Origin: Pedobacter puniceum
GTDB lineage: Bacteria > Bacteroidota > Bacteroidia > Sphingobacteriales > Sphingobacteriaceae
Assembly (NCBI RefSeq): GCF_009674685.1
Contig: NZ_WKJI01000002.1
Location: 248,001 to 312,000 of the forward strand
Length of the DNA stretch: 64,000 nucleotides
Direction of reading: 5' to 3'
This document shows positions 48,275 through 57,517 of this stretch, piece by piece. Position 1 is the first letter of the stretch. Each line of letters begins with the position of its first letter. Under the pieces are notes generated by a model that saw only the letters and a program-made list of their open reading frames with translations, was not told the DNA's origin and ran no database searches. The position numbers and the translations under genes were made by a program.

Positions 48275-48915
48275 GGATTTAAAGTTAAAGCCGTAGTACT
48301 CATTTTATAAATACGTTTTACTGCTGCCGGACCACCAATAGAAGTCTCATTAAATATCACTTCTAGATCTATAATAGCTGTTCTTTCATCATAAGTACCT
48401 TGCCCACTGATACCAATTTTAAAAGTGGGCACACCTGGCTCAAAAGTAGAATTAGGGCTTTTGCTGATAGTAATATCTTGCGGGACTACCCTTACAATTC
48501 CGGTTTTAGCACCTTCAAAATCAGGAAAAAAACCTAAAACTTTATCTACATTTATTTTTGCGGTAACCGCGTTTGTACTTCCTATTTGGGTGCCATATAA
48601 TCTGTGCATATCTAAAAAAGTAACCCCACTATTGGCAACATAAGGATTAGCAAAACCTAAATAATTAGGGTCTTGTGTAGATATGATAGAGAAATGCCCT
48701 CCTATCCTATTAGACCATAGCTTTGTATCCTCATTGTAACGATAAACAAACATCTGATAAAAAGGTATGTTCTGATGAAATACATTAATAGCCGATGAAG
48801 ATGGTGTAGAGAGTGGCTCTTCTGGATATAAATCTTCTTTTAGAGGCGGTTCTTCTTCTCTGCAACCAGCAGATAAAGTAACCATGAATAATAAAAATAT
48901 TAAAAGCTTATTCAT
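48271..48915 (-). CDS. Lipoprotein of unknown function, partner of the diheme peroxidase
   Basis: 214 residues with a lipoprotein signal peptide (LLFMVTLSAGC, lipidated Cys18) and an acidic, Pro-rich linker (REEEPPLKEDLYPEEPL). The mature part is beta-rich (INVFHQNIPFYQMFVYRYNE, GGHFSIIST, FLDMHRLYGTQ, FKIGISGQGTYDERTAIIDLEVIFNET). I do not recognise the family; it lacks the HxxG/cysteine pattern expected of MbnP-type partners. It lies 10 bases after susD and overlaps the peroxidase gene, which suggests a surface or periplasmic partner of both. Confidence 0.7.
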   Translation of the reverse strand: MNKLLIFLLFMVTLSAGCREEEPPLKEDLYPEEPLSTPSSSAINVFHQNIPFYQMFVYRYNEDTKLWSNRIGGHFSIISTQDPNYLGFANPYVANSGVTFLDMHRLYGTQIGSTNAVTAKINVDKVLGFFPDFEGAKTGIVRVVPQDITISKSPNSTFEPGVPTFKIGISGQGTYDERTAIIDLEVIFNETSIGGPAAVKRIYKMSTTALTLNP

Positions 48916-48925
48916 ATTATAATTA

Positions 48926-50359
48926 TTAATAATCAGCGTTTTGTACCATGTTAGGATTTACATCTATAGTTGATGCTGGTATTGGCATTACCAATCTATT
49001 ATCTGTAAAAGGTAAACTACAAATAGTAGCATTACAATCTACCCTGCTGATATTCTTGCCTTTCCTTAGTAAATCGTAAAGTAAATTCCCTTCAAAAGCC
49101 AATTCTTTTCTTCTCTCAAGAAGGATAGCATCAATTAAATCTGTTTTAGTAGAAAAATTAGTGTTAGCAGCTGTTGGGTCTGCTCTTCTAATGATAGAAG
49201 AAAGATCTGCATTAGCTTGTGTAAAGTTTGACTGTACTTTTTCTGCTGCGGCTTCTGCTCTTATTAAATATATCTCTGATAATCTAAGTATTTTTACAGG
49301 AGTTGCATTAATACTACCAGCAGCATACTTTTTTGTAAAGGCATAATTTACATTATTGATAGCAACTGTATTAAATAAGGATGCGCTTCTACGTATATCA
49401 TTAGAACCATAAAGATTAAGAATATCATTAGTAGCTGCGTACATTCTAAAACCTCCTACACCAGTAACCTCATAAAAAGAACCTAAACTTGAACCTGAAA
49501 AATTACTCTCAAGTGCTATTTCAAATATACACTCAACAGAAGGCGTTCTGGTTGCCCAACTTGCCACATAATTAGCATTTGTTAATAAAGAGTATCCTCC
49601 GTTTCTAATCACATCATCGGCATACTCATAAGCTTTATCCCAATTATTGGTATATAGATAAACTTTGGCTAATAAAGCTTTAGCTGCATAAATAGAAAAG
49701 AAAGTTTGCTGAGCACCTGAAGAAAATACAGGGCTGCTATTTTCAAATAAGGTAATAGCATCTAACAAATCTTGTATAACTGCTTGATAAGATTGAGCTG
49801 CGGTTGACCTTACAGGTAATGGGTCTGTTATTAATTGTGGTTTAAGTATTAAAGCTATTCCTAAATGGCTAGCATCTGGTGTTGTGTTATACGGTTTAGC
49901 AAATACTCTTAATAACTCAAAATGTGCCAACGCCCTTAAGCATTTAGCTTCTGCTAATATTCTATTTTTTTGAGCTATTTGTCCTTCTGCGGAAGGCGTG
50001 TAAAAAATAATATTGTTAACATTATTTAAGTGTTGATACAAACCTGAATAAGTTGTATTCATAGATGACTGGTTTGCTGTTTGAGCAAGATTGTAAACAT
50101 CATCCAAAGCAATATTTACAGTTCTACTATATTTAATATTACCACCTAGCAAATCAGGAAGTACCATTAGATTTCGATGATATAACTCTATGGATAGTAG
50201 TGTACGGTAAGCACCTGCTAAAGCTGTTTTTGATCCAGATACATCTTTAAATAAATCTTCTATAGAAAGTTGGTCTACCGGGTCTTTATCTAAAAGCTTT
50301 TCACAAGAAGTAAAGCTTATTAGAAATACGATGTTGATATAAATGAAAAACTTCTTCAT
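48926..50359 (-). CDS. SusD/RagB-family outer-membrane lipoprotein
   Basis: 477 residues with a lipoprotein signal peptide (IVFLISFTSCEKLLDKDP, lipidated Cys19). The SusD pattern is clear: LSIEDLFKDVSGSKTALAGAYRTL, AEAKCLRALAHFELLRVFAKPYN, YAAKALLAKVYLYTNNWDKA, LSEIYLIRAEAAAE and LLERRKELAFEGNLLYDLLRKG near the end. It is the surface lid that hands ligand to the SusC barrel encoded 10 bases upstream. The ligand cannot be read from the sequence; no glycoside hydrolase lies in the locus. Confidence 0.94.
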   Translation of the reverse strand: MKKFFIYINIVFLISFTSCEKLLDKDPVDQLSIEDLFKDVSGSKTALAGAYRTLLSIELYHRNLMVLPDLLGGNIKYSRTVNIALDDVYNLAQTANQSSMNTTYSGLYQHLNNVNNIIFYTPSAEGQIAQKNRILAEAKCLRALAHFELLRVFAKPYNTTPDASHLGIALILKPQLITDPLPVRSTAAQSYQAVIQDLLDAITLFENSSPVFSSGAQQTFFSIYAAKALLAKVYLYTNNWDKAYEYADDVIRNGGYSLLTNANYVASWATRTPSVECIFEIALESNFSGSSLGSFYEVTGVGGFRMYAATNDILNLYGSNDIRRSASLFNTVAINNVNYAFTKKYAAGSINATPVKILRLSEIYLIRAEAAAEKVQSNFTQANADLSSIIRRADPTAANTNFSTKTDLIDAILLERRKELAFEGNLLYDLLRKGKNISRVDCNATICSLPFTDNRLVMPIPASTIDVNPNMVQNADY

Positions 50360-50369
50360 TATTTTTAAT

Positions 50370-53300
50370 TTAAATGCCTACTCTTATACCTCCAGTAATA
50401 GCCATAGTTTCTGGATATCTAAATCTCCTCTCTGCAATGCCATTTCTATTTTTAACGCCTGGTTCTTTATAGACATAGAATAAATTTGTTGCATTAGCGA
50501 AAACAGATAGGTTGTTTAATCCTACTTTGGCAATTGTTTTTAAGGGTAGCTTATAATTTAAGGATACGTTAGAAAGTTTTAGATAACTGGCATCTAATAC
50601 ATATCTAGATGAATTGCTTACTCTGTCTCTATTGATATTTAATCGTGGAATATTAGTAATATCGCCTGGCCTTTGCCATCTATCTATCAAATTGATACTT
50701 TGGTTTCTGTTTTGCAGATTTCTACCATCGCCTTCATCGGCATTATCGAATTTAAAATCTGCACCGTAACTGTATAAAATATTGAATGATAAACTCAGAT
50801 TTTTATAGGTAAGATTATTGATAAAACCACCTTGAAAATCTGGTAGTCTATCTCCTATAACAACGGTTTCTGTGATGGGAAGTTGGTTAATCTCATCAGC
50901 CGTTTTAACATTTCCATTTTTATCAAAAAATATTTCTAACCCGGTTTGCGGATTAACACCTCCCCAACGGTAACCATAAATAGCACTAGCACTATTGCCC
51001 ACTTTAAAACCTGCAGCCTCATCACGTGAACCAAAAAGTGATGAAAAGCCATTATTAAAGGCTAGTATTTTATTTCTGTTAGCTCCAAAATTGAAAGAGC
51101 TACTCCAGGTAAAGTTTTTGGTTTTGATATTTTCTGAGCTGATAGACAATTCAAAACCTTGATTTCGCATTTTACTAGTATTGGCTAAAATATTAGAAAA
51201 CCCTGTTTCTAAAGGCACATTAATACTAGATATTAAATCAACAACTAAGTTGTTGTAGTATTCTGCTGTTAGCTGGAATCTGTTAAATATGGTTAAGTCT
51301 AAACCCAAATTAAATTTATAATTCTTTTCCCATCCCAAATTTGGATTTGGTGCTGATGTAGCTGCAGGTACAGAAGAAGTATTACCATTGTATAAATTAC
51401 CGGTAGAAGTTCCGAAACTATATAAACCCCTAGCAGCATAAGAACCAATTCTTGAATTTCCGGTTGACCCATAGGTTACTCTCAATTTCATTAAATTAAT
51501 AGCTTCCACATCTTTCAAGAAATTCTCTTTAGAGATGATCCATCCTAAACCCAAAGAGCCATTTAGTGCCACTTGTTTATCGCCACCAAAAACTGAAGAT
51601 TGATCTACACGACCATTGATGTTGATATAATATTTCTTATTTAAATCATACCCCAATTGAGAGTAATAAGAAACAACTGCATTTTCTGTAAGAGAAGAAT
51701 TTGAGGTTTGTGTGGCGGCAGCACCTAATACACGTAATCTATCAAAACTAAAATTATTACCTGTACCACTCAATAAATTGGCGGCTTTATCTTCTACTTG
51801 TGTGCCTAAAACAAAACCAATGGTATGTTTATCTCGATAAACTTTATCAAAAGTAGTTTGTAAAAAGCCGGTATAACTACGGTAATTTCTATCAAAAATT
51901 GAAAGTCTACCATTTAAATTAGCCCCTGTTTGGTTTAAAGCAGACATGTACATGGTTTGCCTGTTCTGATAAAAGTCAGATCCAAGTGTGCCTGATATTG
52001 CCCAAGAATCGGTTATTTTATAAGTAGCGTTTAAGTTACTTAAAAGCTGTAAACCTTTATGAAAATCATCATTTTGTGCTAAAACTGCTAATGGATTGGG
52101 TACACCTAGAAAAGTTGCAAAAGTCCCATCAGCATTATAAGGTGCTAAGTTAGGAGGTAATAATACACCACCATAATTGTCAAGTGCATTTTTATTAGTT
52201 AAAGTAGGGCTTAAAGAAAAACTTACTTTAAAACGGTCTGATAAACTATGGTCTAAACGTAAACGTATATAGGTTTTTTGCAAATCATTCCCTAAAGAGC
52301 TGGATTGTTGATCTCTATAACCAGCAGAAAACCTAAATGTAGTATTTTCTTTACCTCCAGAAATTTCTAGGTTTGCGTTATGATAAGTTGCATTTCGATT
52401 GGTTAAATCAAACCAATCTGTATTGATAGTACTGCTTCCGGCTAATTGCGATGCAGAGGTTACAGACCTTCCATCATTTATATAAGTTTCTCTTAACAAA
52501 CTATAATATTGCGGACCAGATAACCATTTAAACTCGTTTATAAATGTTGATACTCCGGTATCATAACTAAAATTTATTTTAGTTTTTCCGGCTGTACCAC
52601 CTTTTGTTGTAATGATAATTACGCCATTAGCAGCATCGGCACCATAAAGCGCAGAAGCTGTAGCATCTTTTAAAACAGAAATGCTTTTAATATCATCCGG
52701 ATTAATATTCGCTAAGGGGTTAAGATTTTGCTCTCTGCTAAAAATTTGACTTTCATTACCTTTTTGTTGTTCGTACATAGGGATACCATCCACAACGTAT
52801 AATGGTTGTGAAGATGTGGTAGTAGTAGCCCTATTAGTACTCCCAAAGGCAGGTAAAGAACCTTGCCCTCTGATATTAATTTTCACGGGGGTTCCTAGCT
52901 CGGTATTTGTTTCTACATATACCCCTGCTACCAAACCTTCCATCATTTTATCAAATGATTCTATTGGCCTATCTACCTGAAGTTGAGCGTCTGTTAACTG
53001 CGAAATACTCCCAACCACATCTTCCCTTCTCTTATTAGCAGTGTAAGAGCTGGTAACTACCACTTCATTTATGCCTATAGCATCAAGCTCTAGCTGGATA
53101 TTAAAAAAAGTTTCTTTACCTACTCTAAACTCTTTAGGTTTAAACCCTAAATAAGTGGCTTCTAAAACTGTACTTTCAATATCATCTCCAACCAATTTAA
53201 TGGTAAATTCTCCATTGATATTTGTAACAGCACCCTGTCTGGTTCCTTTAATCAATACATTAACACCGGGTAAAGTTTCACCGTCTTGCTTAGAAACTAT

Positions 53301-53648
53301 TTTACCGGTTATCATTTTTACCGATGGAGCTATAGGTTTTCTAGCGTTTCTGATGGAAATATTGTTTCCAACTACTCCAAAATCAAGAAAAAGCTGTCTA
53401 GAAATAATGTTAAGCGCATCTTTTAAAGTACCAGAGTGCTTTATAACTACTTTACGATTTACATCTACAACAGCTGCATCGTAATTAAACTTAACGTTAG
53501 CTTGCTTCTCTATACTAGTTAAAACGCTGATTAAAGAAGTGTTATTAAAATTTAAGCTTACAATATTATTCTGGGCCTTTACAACTCGTACAAACAGGGT
53601 ACTTAAGGCTATTAAAAGGAATAAACCTATTTTAATTTTATTTTGCAT
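50370..53648 (-). CDS. SusC/RagA TonB-dependent transporter with N-terminal STN signalling domain
   Basis: 1092 residues. After the signal peptide (FLLIALSTLFVRVVKAQ) comes an STN domain (about 27-105: SLNFNNTSLISVLTSIEKQ, NRKVVIKHSGTLKDALNIIS), which in FecA-type receptors contacts the FecR anti-sigma. A CarboxypepD_reg-like repeat (GKIVSKQDGETLPGVNVLIKG), a plug with VDGIPMYEQ and a 22-strand barrel follow, ending GGIRVGI. It imports a ligand across the outer membrane using TonB energy. The gene overlaps fecR by 11 bases, tying signalling and transport together. Confidence 0.94.
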   Translation of the reverse strand: MQNKIKIGLFLLIALSTLFVRVVKAQNNIVSLNFNNTSLISVLTSIEKQANVKFNYDAAVVDVNRKVVIKHSGTLKDALNIISRQLFLDFGVVGNNISIRNARKPIAPSVKMITGKIVSKQDGETLPGVNVLIKGTRQGAVTNINGEFTIKLVGDDIESTVLEATYLGFKPKEFRVGKETFFNIQLELDAIGINEVVVTSSYTANKRREDVVGSISQLTDAQLQVDRPIESFDKMMEGLVAGVYVETNTELGTPVKINIRGQGSLPAFGSTNRATTTTSSQPLYVVDGIPMYEQQKGNESQIFSREQNLNPLANINPDDIKSISVLKDATASALYGADAANGVIIITTKGGTAGKTKINFSYDTGVSTFINEFKWLSGPQYYSLLRETYINDGRSVTSASQLAGSSTINTDWFDLTNRNATYHNANLEISGGKENTTFRFSAGYRDQQSSSLGNDLQKTYIRLRLDHSLSDRFKVSFSLSPTLTNKNALDNYGGVLLPPNLAPYNADGTFATFLGVPNPLAVLAQNDDFHKGLQLLSNLNATYKITDSWAISGTLGSDFYQNRQTMYMSALNQTGANLNGRLSIFDRNYRSYTGFLQTTFDKVYRDKHTIGFVLGTQVEDKAANLLSGTGNNFSFDRLRVLGAAATQTSNSSLTENAVVSYYSQLGYDLNKKYYININGRVDQSSVFGGDKQVALNGSLGLGWIISKENFLKDVEAINLMKLRVTYGSTGNSRIGSYAARGLYSFGTSTGNLYNGNTSSVPAATSAPNPNLGWEKNYKFNLGLDLTIFNRFQLTAEYYNNLVVDLISSINVPLETGFSNILANTSKMRNQGFELSISSENIKTKNFTWSSSFNFGANRNKILAFNNGFSSLFGSRDEAAGFKVGNSASAIYGYRWGGVNPQTGLEIFFDKNGNVKTADEINQLPITETVVIGDRLPDFQGGFINNLTYKNLSLSFNILYSYGADFKFDNADEGDGRNLQNRNQSINLIDRWQRPGDITNIPRLNINRDRVSNSSRYVLDASYLKLSNVSLNYKLPLKTIAKVGLNNLSVFANATNLFYVYKEPGVKNRNGIAERRFRYPETMAITGGIRVGI

Positions 53649-54666
53649 TTATATGATTAATGTAAAGCGTATCGTTTAATTGTTTGTACACCAGATTTTC
53701 AGAAAAGCAAATACTTTTCATGATGCTGATGTAATCTGTATTTTTAAACTCACCTGTATACTTCCAGTTTTTATGTTTGCTTAAGTTGATGATGGTTATC
53801 CCATAAGTTGCATACATTTCTTTGGCAATCTCATTAAAAGATGCATTTTTAAACTTTATGATACCATCTTTCCAGGCGGTTAGTGACTCAGTATCAAAAT
53901 TAGCCTTTAAGAGTTTCTTACTTACCTTATCAAATACCACCTTCTCATAGGGCTTTAATGTTAAATGATTACCTGATAATTGATCATTTACTTTCACGCT
54001 ACCTTCTACCAATGCCACTTCAATTTTTTCTGGTTCTAAACGAGTATTCATATTAAATGAAGTACCTAAAACTTGAGTAGTAAAAGAGCCAGCATGCACT
54101 ATGAATGGCTTTTTAGGATTTTTCATCACTTCAAAGTACGCTTCGCCCTCAAGCTCAACATTTCTAATAGCACCAAAGGTTTTTGGATATTTTATAGTGC
54201 TGTTAGCATTTAATATAATTTTAGTACCATCACTTAACTGAATAATACTTCTTTGCCCAAATTCATTATGTTTAGTGATATAAGTTTGCGCAATTTCCTT
54301 TGCTTTAGTAAAGCGCTTAACACCAATAAAAAGAGTTGGTACAAGAATGAGGAGCATTAAAACCACATAAACCCCATTTACAGAAAACTTTGAAGGAGAA
54401 GTTTTTAATAAGATTTCTGGTTGTGTTTCTTTCTCCTTCAAAAAAGATTCGAATTTATTTAATTCGATATCCAACTCATGCTCTGGAAGGTGTAAATACA
54501 GCATATCTAATAAGCGCTCTGCTGTTAATACTTCATCCAGCTTTTCTGGATTACAGCTGATCCATTGTGTCCAAAAATCAATATCATCCTGATTACTTTT
54601 TAAGTAATAATTGATAAATGACTCATCAGATGCAAAGTCTTCTGCTGTATATAAGTTGTAGTTCAT
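53638..54666 (-). CDS. FecR-family anti-sigma factor
   Basis: 342 residues with the FecR layout of Bacteroidota: a cytoplasmic helical N-terminus with a Trp-containing segment (DDIDFWTQWISCNPEKLDEVL), one membrane helix (GVYVVLMLLILVPTLFIGV), the periplasmic FecR domain (IIQLSDGTKIILNANSTIKYP, ELEGEAYFEVMKNPKKPFIVHAG) and a C-terminal DUF4974-type domain (ITIINLSKHKNWKYTGEF). It would hold the sigma factor encoded at 56794-57354 until the STN domain of the adjacent SusC signals ligand. A T9SS-cargo gene separates it from the sigma gene. Confidence 0.93.
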   Translation of the reverse strand: MNYNLYTAEDFASDESFINYYLKSNQDDIDFWTQWISCNPEKLDEVLTAERLLDMLYLHLPEHELDIELNKFESFLKEKETQPEILLKTSPSKFSVNGVYVVLMLLILVPTLFIGVKRFTKAKEIAQTYITKHNEFGQRSIIQLSDGTKIILNANSTIKYPKTFGAIRNVELEGEAYFEVMKNPKKPFIVHAGSFTTQVLGTSFNMNTRLEPEKIEVALVEGSVKVNDQLSGNHLTLKPYEKVVFDKVSKKLLKANFDTESLTAWKDGIIKFKNASFNEIAKEMYATYGITIINLSKHKNWKYTGEFKNTDYISIMKSICFSENLVYKQLNDTLYINHINAK

Positions 54667-54683
54667 GGTAAAAGAAGATAGAA

Positions 54684-56693
54684 TTATAGTTTAATGATTT
54701 TTTTATTGATATAATGTACATCATTAGTTAAGGTTAAATAATATACACCAGAACTAAATGATGATAAAGATACACCTAAATCATTTACGCCTGAATTTAA
54801 TTCTATAGATTTATTTAAGACAATTTTCCCGCTTTGGTCTACCAACTTTAGTTGATATTTACCAGCTTTAGTAATATTTACATTTAACCTATCTGAAGTT
54901 GGGTTAGGATAAATATTAAGAGCATCTGCATTTAAAGCATCTATCTTAATTGTTCTAATATCAGAATAAGACAAAGTACCATCAAAGTCTTTTGCTTTAA
55001 TGCGATAATAGTTATTCTCTAACAATGGATTTCTATCCGTAAAGTTGTAAGAACTTAATTTTTGAGCTTTTACAATGCCAATAGTAACAAAATCTCCAGT
55101 TTCTCCTTTTCTTTCTATCAAATATTCATCTGTATTAATTTCAGAAGCAATATTCCAAACTAAAGAAACTTCATTTAAAGTATTTTTAGTAGCTGTAAAA
55201 GATGCGTAGGTTACGGGTAGGGTGCCGTTGGATTTCACTTTTGCTGCATATATCTGTCCATTTGTAGATACTCTTGAATCTGTCCATGCAGTGATAATTT
55301 CTCCTGTTCCATCAGTAATAACAACAGGAGTTTTTTGAGCAGGACTAGGAATTGTCGTTGTGCCCGCAACAAATTCTATGAGTGCTCCGTTAACAGCATA
55401 AGCTAGTGTTGCATCTGTATTAATATGTTGAGCATAAATAGCAGAATTACTTGTTGAGCCAGGAGATCTTGCATCATCCCAAACTATAAAAGCTCCTCCT
55501 AATCCATCTTCTACAGTAACAAATCCGCTTGAAGTACTGGAGGAAGGTTGATGACCTACTACATTACAAATAGAAATCCCATCTAGCGCTGTACCCCCAG
55601 ACGGTGTCCATTGTAAAACTCCTGCACTATTTAATTTTTGAGCATAAATTCCTCTATCGCTTGTCGCAACTCTAGGATCTGACCAAACGCATACAAAGTC
55701 TGCCCCTGATTTAACTATTGTAGGATTAGACTGAAATCCTCCAGCACTTACTACTTGAACATCATTAGCCCAAACTTTTAATCCTGATGAATTAAATCTT
55801 TGAGCATAAATATCTCCTCCACCATTGGTTCCGCTTCTTTGATCAGCAAAAATAGCAACAAAACCACCACTACCATCAGAGCAGATGGCTGGAGTTTGCT
55901 GAGCACCTACTACTGAAATTAAAGGTAGACCAATAGTTGAGGTCGTAGCCCATTGCTTTTGACCAACATTATTTAATCTTTGCCCAAAAACATCTCTATC
56001 AGATGTAACAGTAGGAGTACCTGTAGGATCTTCCCAGATTAGAAAAACTCCTCCATTTCCATCCGGTAACATCGAAATATTGGTTTGAGTTCCCGCAGCA
56101 TCAGATAGTTGTATGTCATTAACACCCCATTGTTTAGAGCCATCACTAATTAAAATTTTATTACAATAAGGATCCTGAGAAGTACCTCTACTATCTCTCC
56201 AATAAACAACTGCTTCAGTAGAATTAATGATAGTAGCAATTGGTGAAACTTGAGTTCCTGTTGAATTAGTAATTACAACTCCATTAGTTGTCCAAAGTGG
56301 TAATCCTAAATTATTAATTCTTTGAGCATAAATATCATTAGCAGTTGCCGCATCTCTAGCATCTTCCCAAACTAATATAGCACCTCCTGCTCCATCAGAA
56401 GTTAAACTTACACTTGACTGACTTCCAGTTGCATTACAAACAACTTTCTCTGCTCCCCATGGTAATGTTCCATCTTTATTAATTTTTTGAACATAAATAT
56501 CTGTCCCTGTTGTTCCACTATTCCTAGAATCTACCCAAGCGATAATCATGTTGCCATTACCATCATTAATAGCCGCAGGAGATGCCTTAGCTGTAGTGTT
56601 ACTAGTTGTTACAATAGGTGTAGCTCCACTCCACTGAGCTTTAACCACCATACAGGAAATTAAAAGAGGGATAAAAAGTAAAATTTTCTTCAT
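54684..56693 (-). CDS. T9SS-secreted protein with eight propeller-like repeats
   Basis: 669 residues: a signal peptide (ILLFIPLLISCMVVKAQ), eight copies of a unit of about 50-65 residues, a FN3-like linker (about 490-580) and a C-terminal T9SS type-A tail (LNIYPNPTSDRLNV to KKIIKL). Each unit centres on a W-x-D-x-R turn followed by IYAQ-type strands, for example AWVDSRN/DIYVQKIN, VWEDARD/DIYAQRIN, IFADQRS/DIYAQRF and AWTDSRV/QIYAAKV; units 3 and 4 are the most diverged. Eight units suggest a beta-propeller (inference). It is expected to be exported by T9SS and anchored or released at the surface. The gene lies between the sigma and anti-sigma genes. Confidence 0.87.
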   Translation of the reverse strand: MKKILLFIPLLISCMVVKAQWSGATPIVTTSNTTAKASPAAINDGNGNMIIAWVDSRNSGTTGTDIYVQKINKDGTLPWGAEKVVCNATGSQSSVSLTSDGAGGAILVWEDARDAATANDIYAQRINNLGLPLWTTNGVVITNSTGTQVSPIATIINSTEAVVYWRDSRGTSQDPYCNKILISDGSKQWGVNDIQLSDAAGTQTNISMLPDGNGGVFLIWEDPTGTPTVTSDRDVFGQRLNNVGQKQWATTSTIGLPLISVVGAQQTPAICSDGSGGFVAIFADQRSGTNGGGDIYAQRFNSSGLKVWANDVQVVSAGGFQSNPTIVKSGADFVCVWSDPRVATSDRGIYAQKLNSAGVLQWTPSGGTALDGISICNVVGHQPSSSTSSGFVTVEDGLGGAFIVWDDARSPGSTSNSAIYAQHINTDATLAYAVNGALIEFVAGTTTIPSPAQKTPVVITDGTGEIITAWTDSRVSTNGQIYAAKVKSNGTLPVTYASFTATKNTLNEVSLVWNIASEINTDEYLIERKGETGDFVTIGIVKAQKLSSYNFTDRNPLLENNYYRIKAKDFDGTLSYSDIRTIKIDALNADALNIYPNPTSDRLNVNITKAGKYQLKLVDQSGKIVLNKSIELNSGVNDLGVSLSSFSSGVYYLTLTNDVHYINKKIIKL

Positions 56694-56793
56694 ACTGGTT
56701 TGTTTAAGTTTTCTGATTTATATACCAGTGCAAAAAACTTTAACTTTTTACCAGAAAAATTTTAATTTTTTTTTCTAAACGGTTTGAATAGTT

Positions 56794-57354
56794 TTAAGAA
56801 AGCAAGAAAAAGACTATCATGAGTGATTTTAACAGCTTTCTAAGTACTTGTAGCGCTTCATAAACGTGGTTATACACTGTACGGGGTTGTAAATTTAGTG
56901 CAGACGCTATTTGCTCATAACTTAAACCTTCGTAGAACTTAAGTTTAATGATTTCTCTTTGATTTTTGGTAAGATAATCTAAAGCTAACCATAGCTTTTT
57001 CTTCTTTTCGTCGCTTTCCTGAGCTTCTATCAATAAACTTTCATAGGATTTTTCTCTATCTAATCCTTCATCAAGTTTTGTTAAGTTTCCCTGATGATTA
57101 GTTTGATATATCTCTTTTAGAAGCTTTCTTTTTAAATAAGTGCGGAGATATGCTTTTACTTGCTGAACTTCTGATAAAGAATGACGCTTTTGCCATATTT
57201 CGCAGAACATTTCATGAATACAATCTTTTACCTGCTCTTTATTGGCACAAATTCTAAAACCAAAGGCATAAAGCTCCTGATAACTACTTTTATAAAGCAG
57301 CATCATGGCTTGCTGGTCGCCATGCTTTATGTTATGCCAAATATGAGAGTCCAT
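56794..57354 (-). CDS. ECF RNA polymerase sigma factor
   Basis: 186 residues of the Bacteroidota FecI-like ECF group. Region 2 is at about 8-75 (MMLLYKSSYQELYAFGFRICANKEQVKDCIHEMF-type, with IWQKR) and region 4 at about 120-175 (LTKNQREIIKLKFYEGLSYEQIASALNLQPRTVYNHV, a helix-turn-helix). The C-terminus ends in a hydrophobic stretch (LKSLMIVFFLLS). It would direct transcription of the operon, starting with the secreted repeat protein, when released by FecR. It is the first gene of the minus-strand run to 47135. Confidence 0.93.
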   Translation of the reverse strand: MDSHIWHNIKHGDQQAMMLLYKSSYQELYAFGFRICANKEQVKDCIHEMFCEIWQKRHSLSEVQQVKAYLRTYLKRKLLKEIYQTNHQGNLTKLDEGLDREKSYESLLIEAQESDEKKKKLWLALDYLTKNQREIIKLKFYEGLSYEQIASALNLQPRTVYNHVYEALQVLRKLLKSLMIVFFLLS

Positions 57355-57408
57355 GTTTTAAAATTGCTAACTAAAGCAACTCTTGATTAAGAATATCTTA
57401 AGCTAATT

Positions 57409-57416
57409 TCAAATAT
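57409..57416 (-). promoter_or_regulatory. Possible -7 element of the ECF sigma gene
   Basis: TATATTTG on the minus strand (57416-57409) fits the Bacteroidota TAnnTTTG consensus exactly, about 55 bases before the sigma-factor ATG. The nearest TTG (57432-57430) is only 13 bases upstream, so the -33 element is unconvincing. Confidence 0.3.
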
Positions 57417-57517
57417 AAAATTAAATCGTCAAAAAAATTAATCCTTAAATGTAATATTTAAATCTCATTTTCACTTTGCTTTAAAAATCTTACCCAACAT
57501 ATCCTTACATTTGCAAA

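Noticed and set aside
48271-48915. MbnP-type copper partner of the diheme protein
   Set aside because: The expected cysteine and His patterns of MbnP are not visible; left as unknown lipoprotein.
53155-53484. 109-residue frame antisense to susC
   Set aside because: Shadow of the STN/CarboxypepD_reg coding region.
57476-57513. Promoter of hemW (TTG and TACATTTG)
   Set aside because: The -7 element matches, but the spacing to the TTG is 27 bases and the start of transcription would fall on the ATG.
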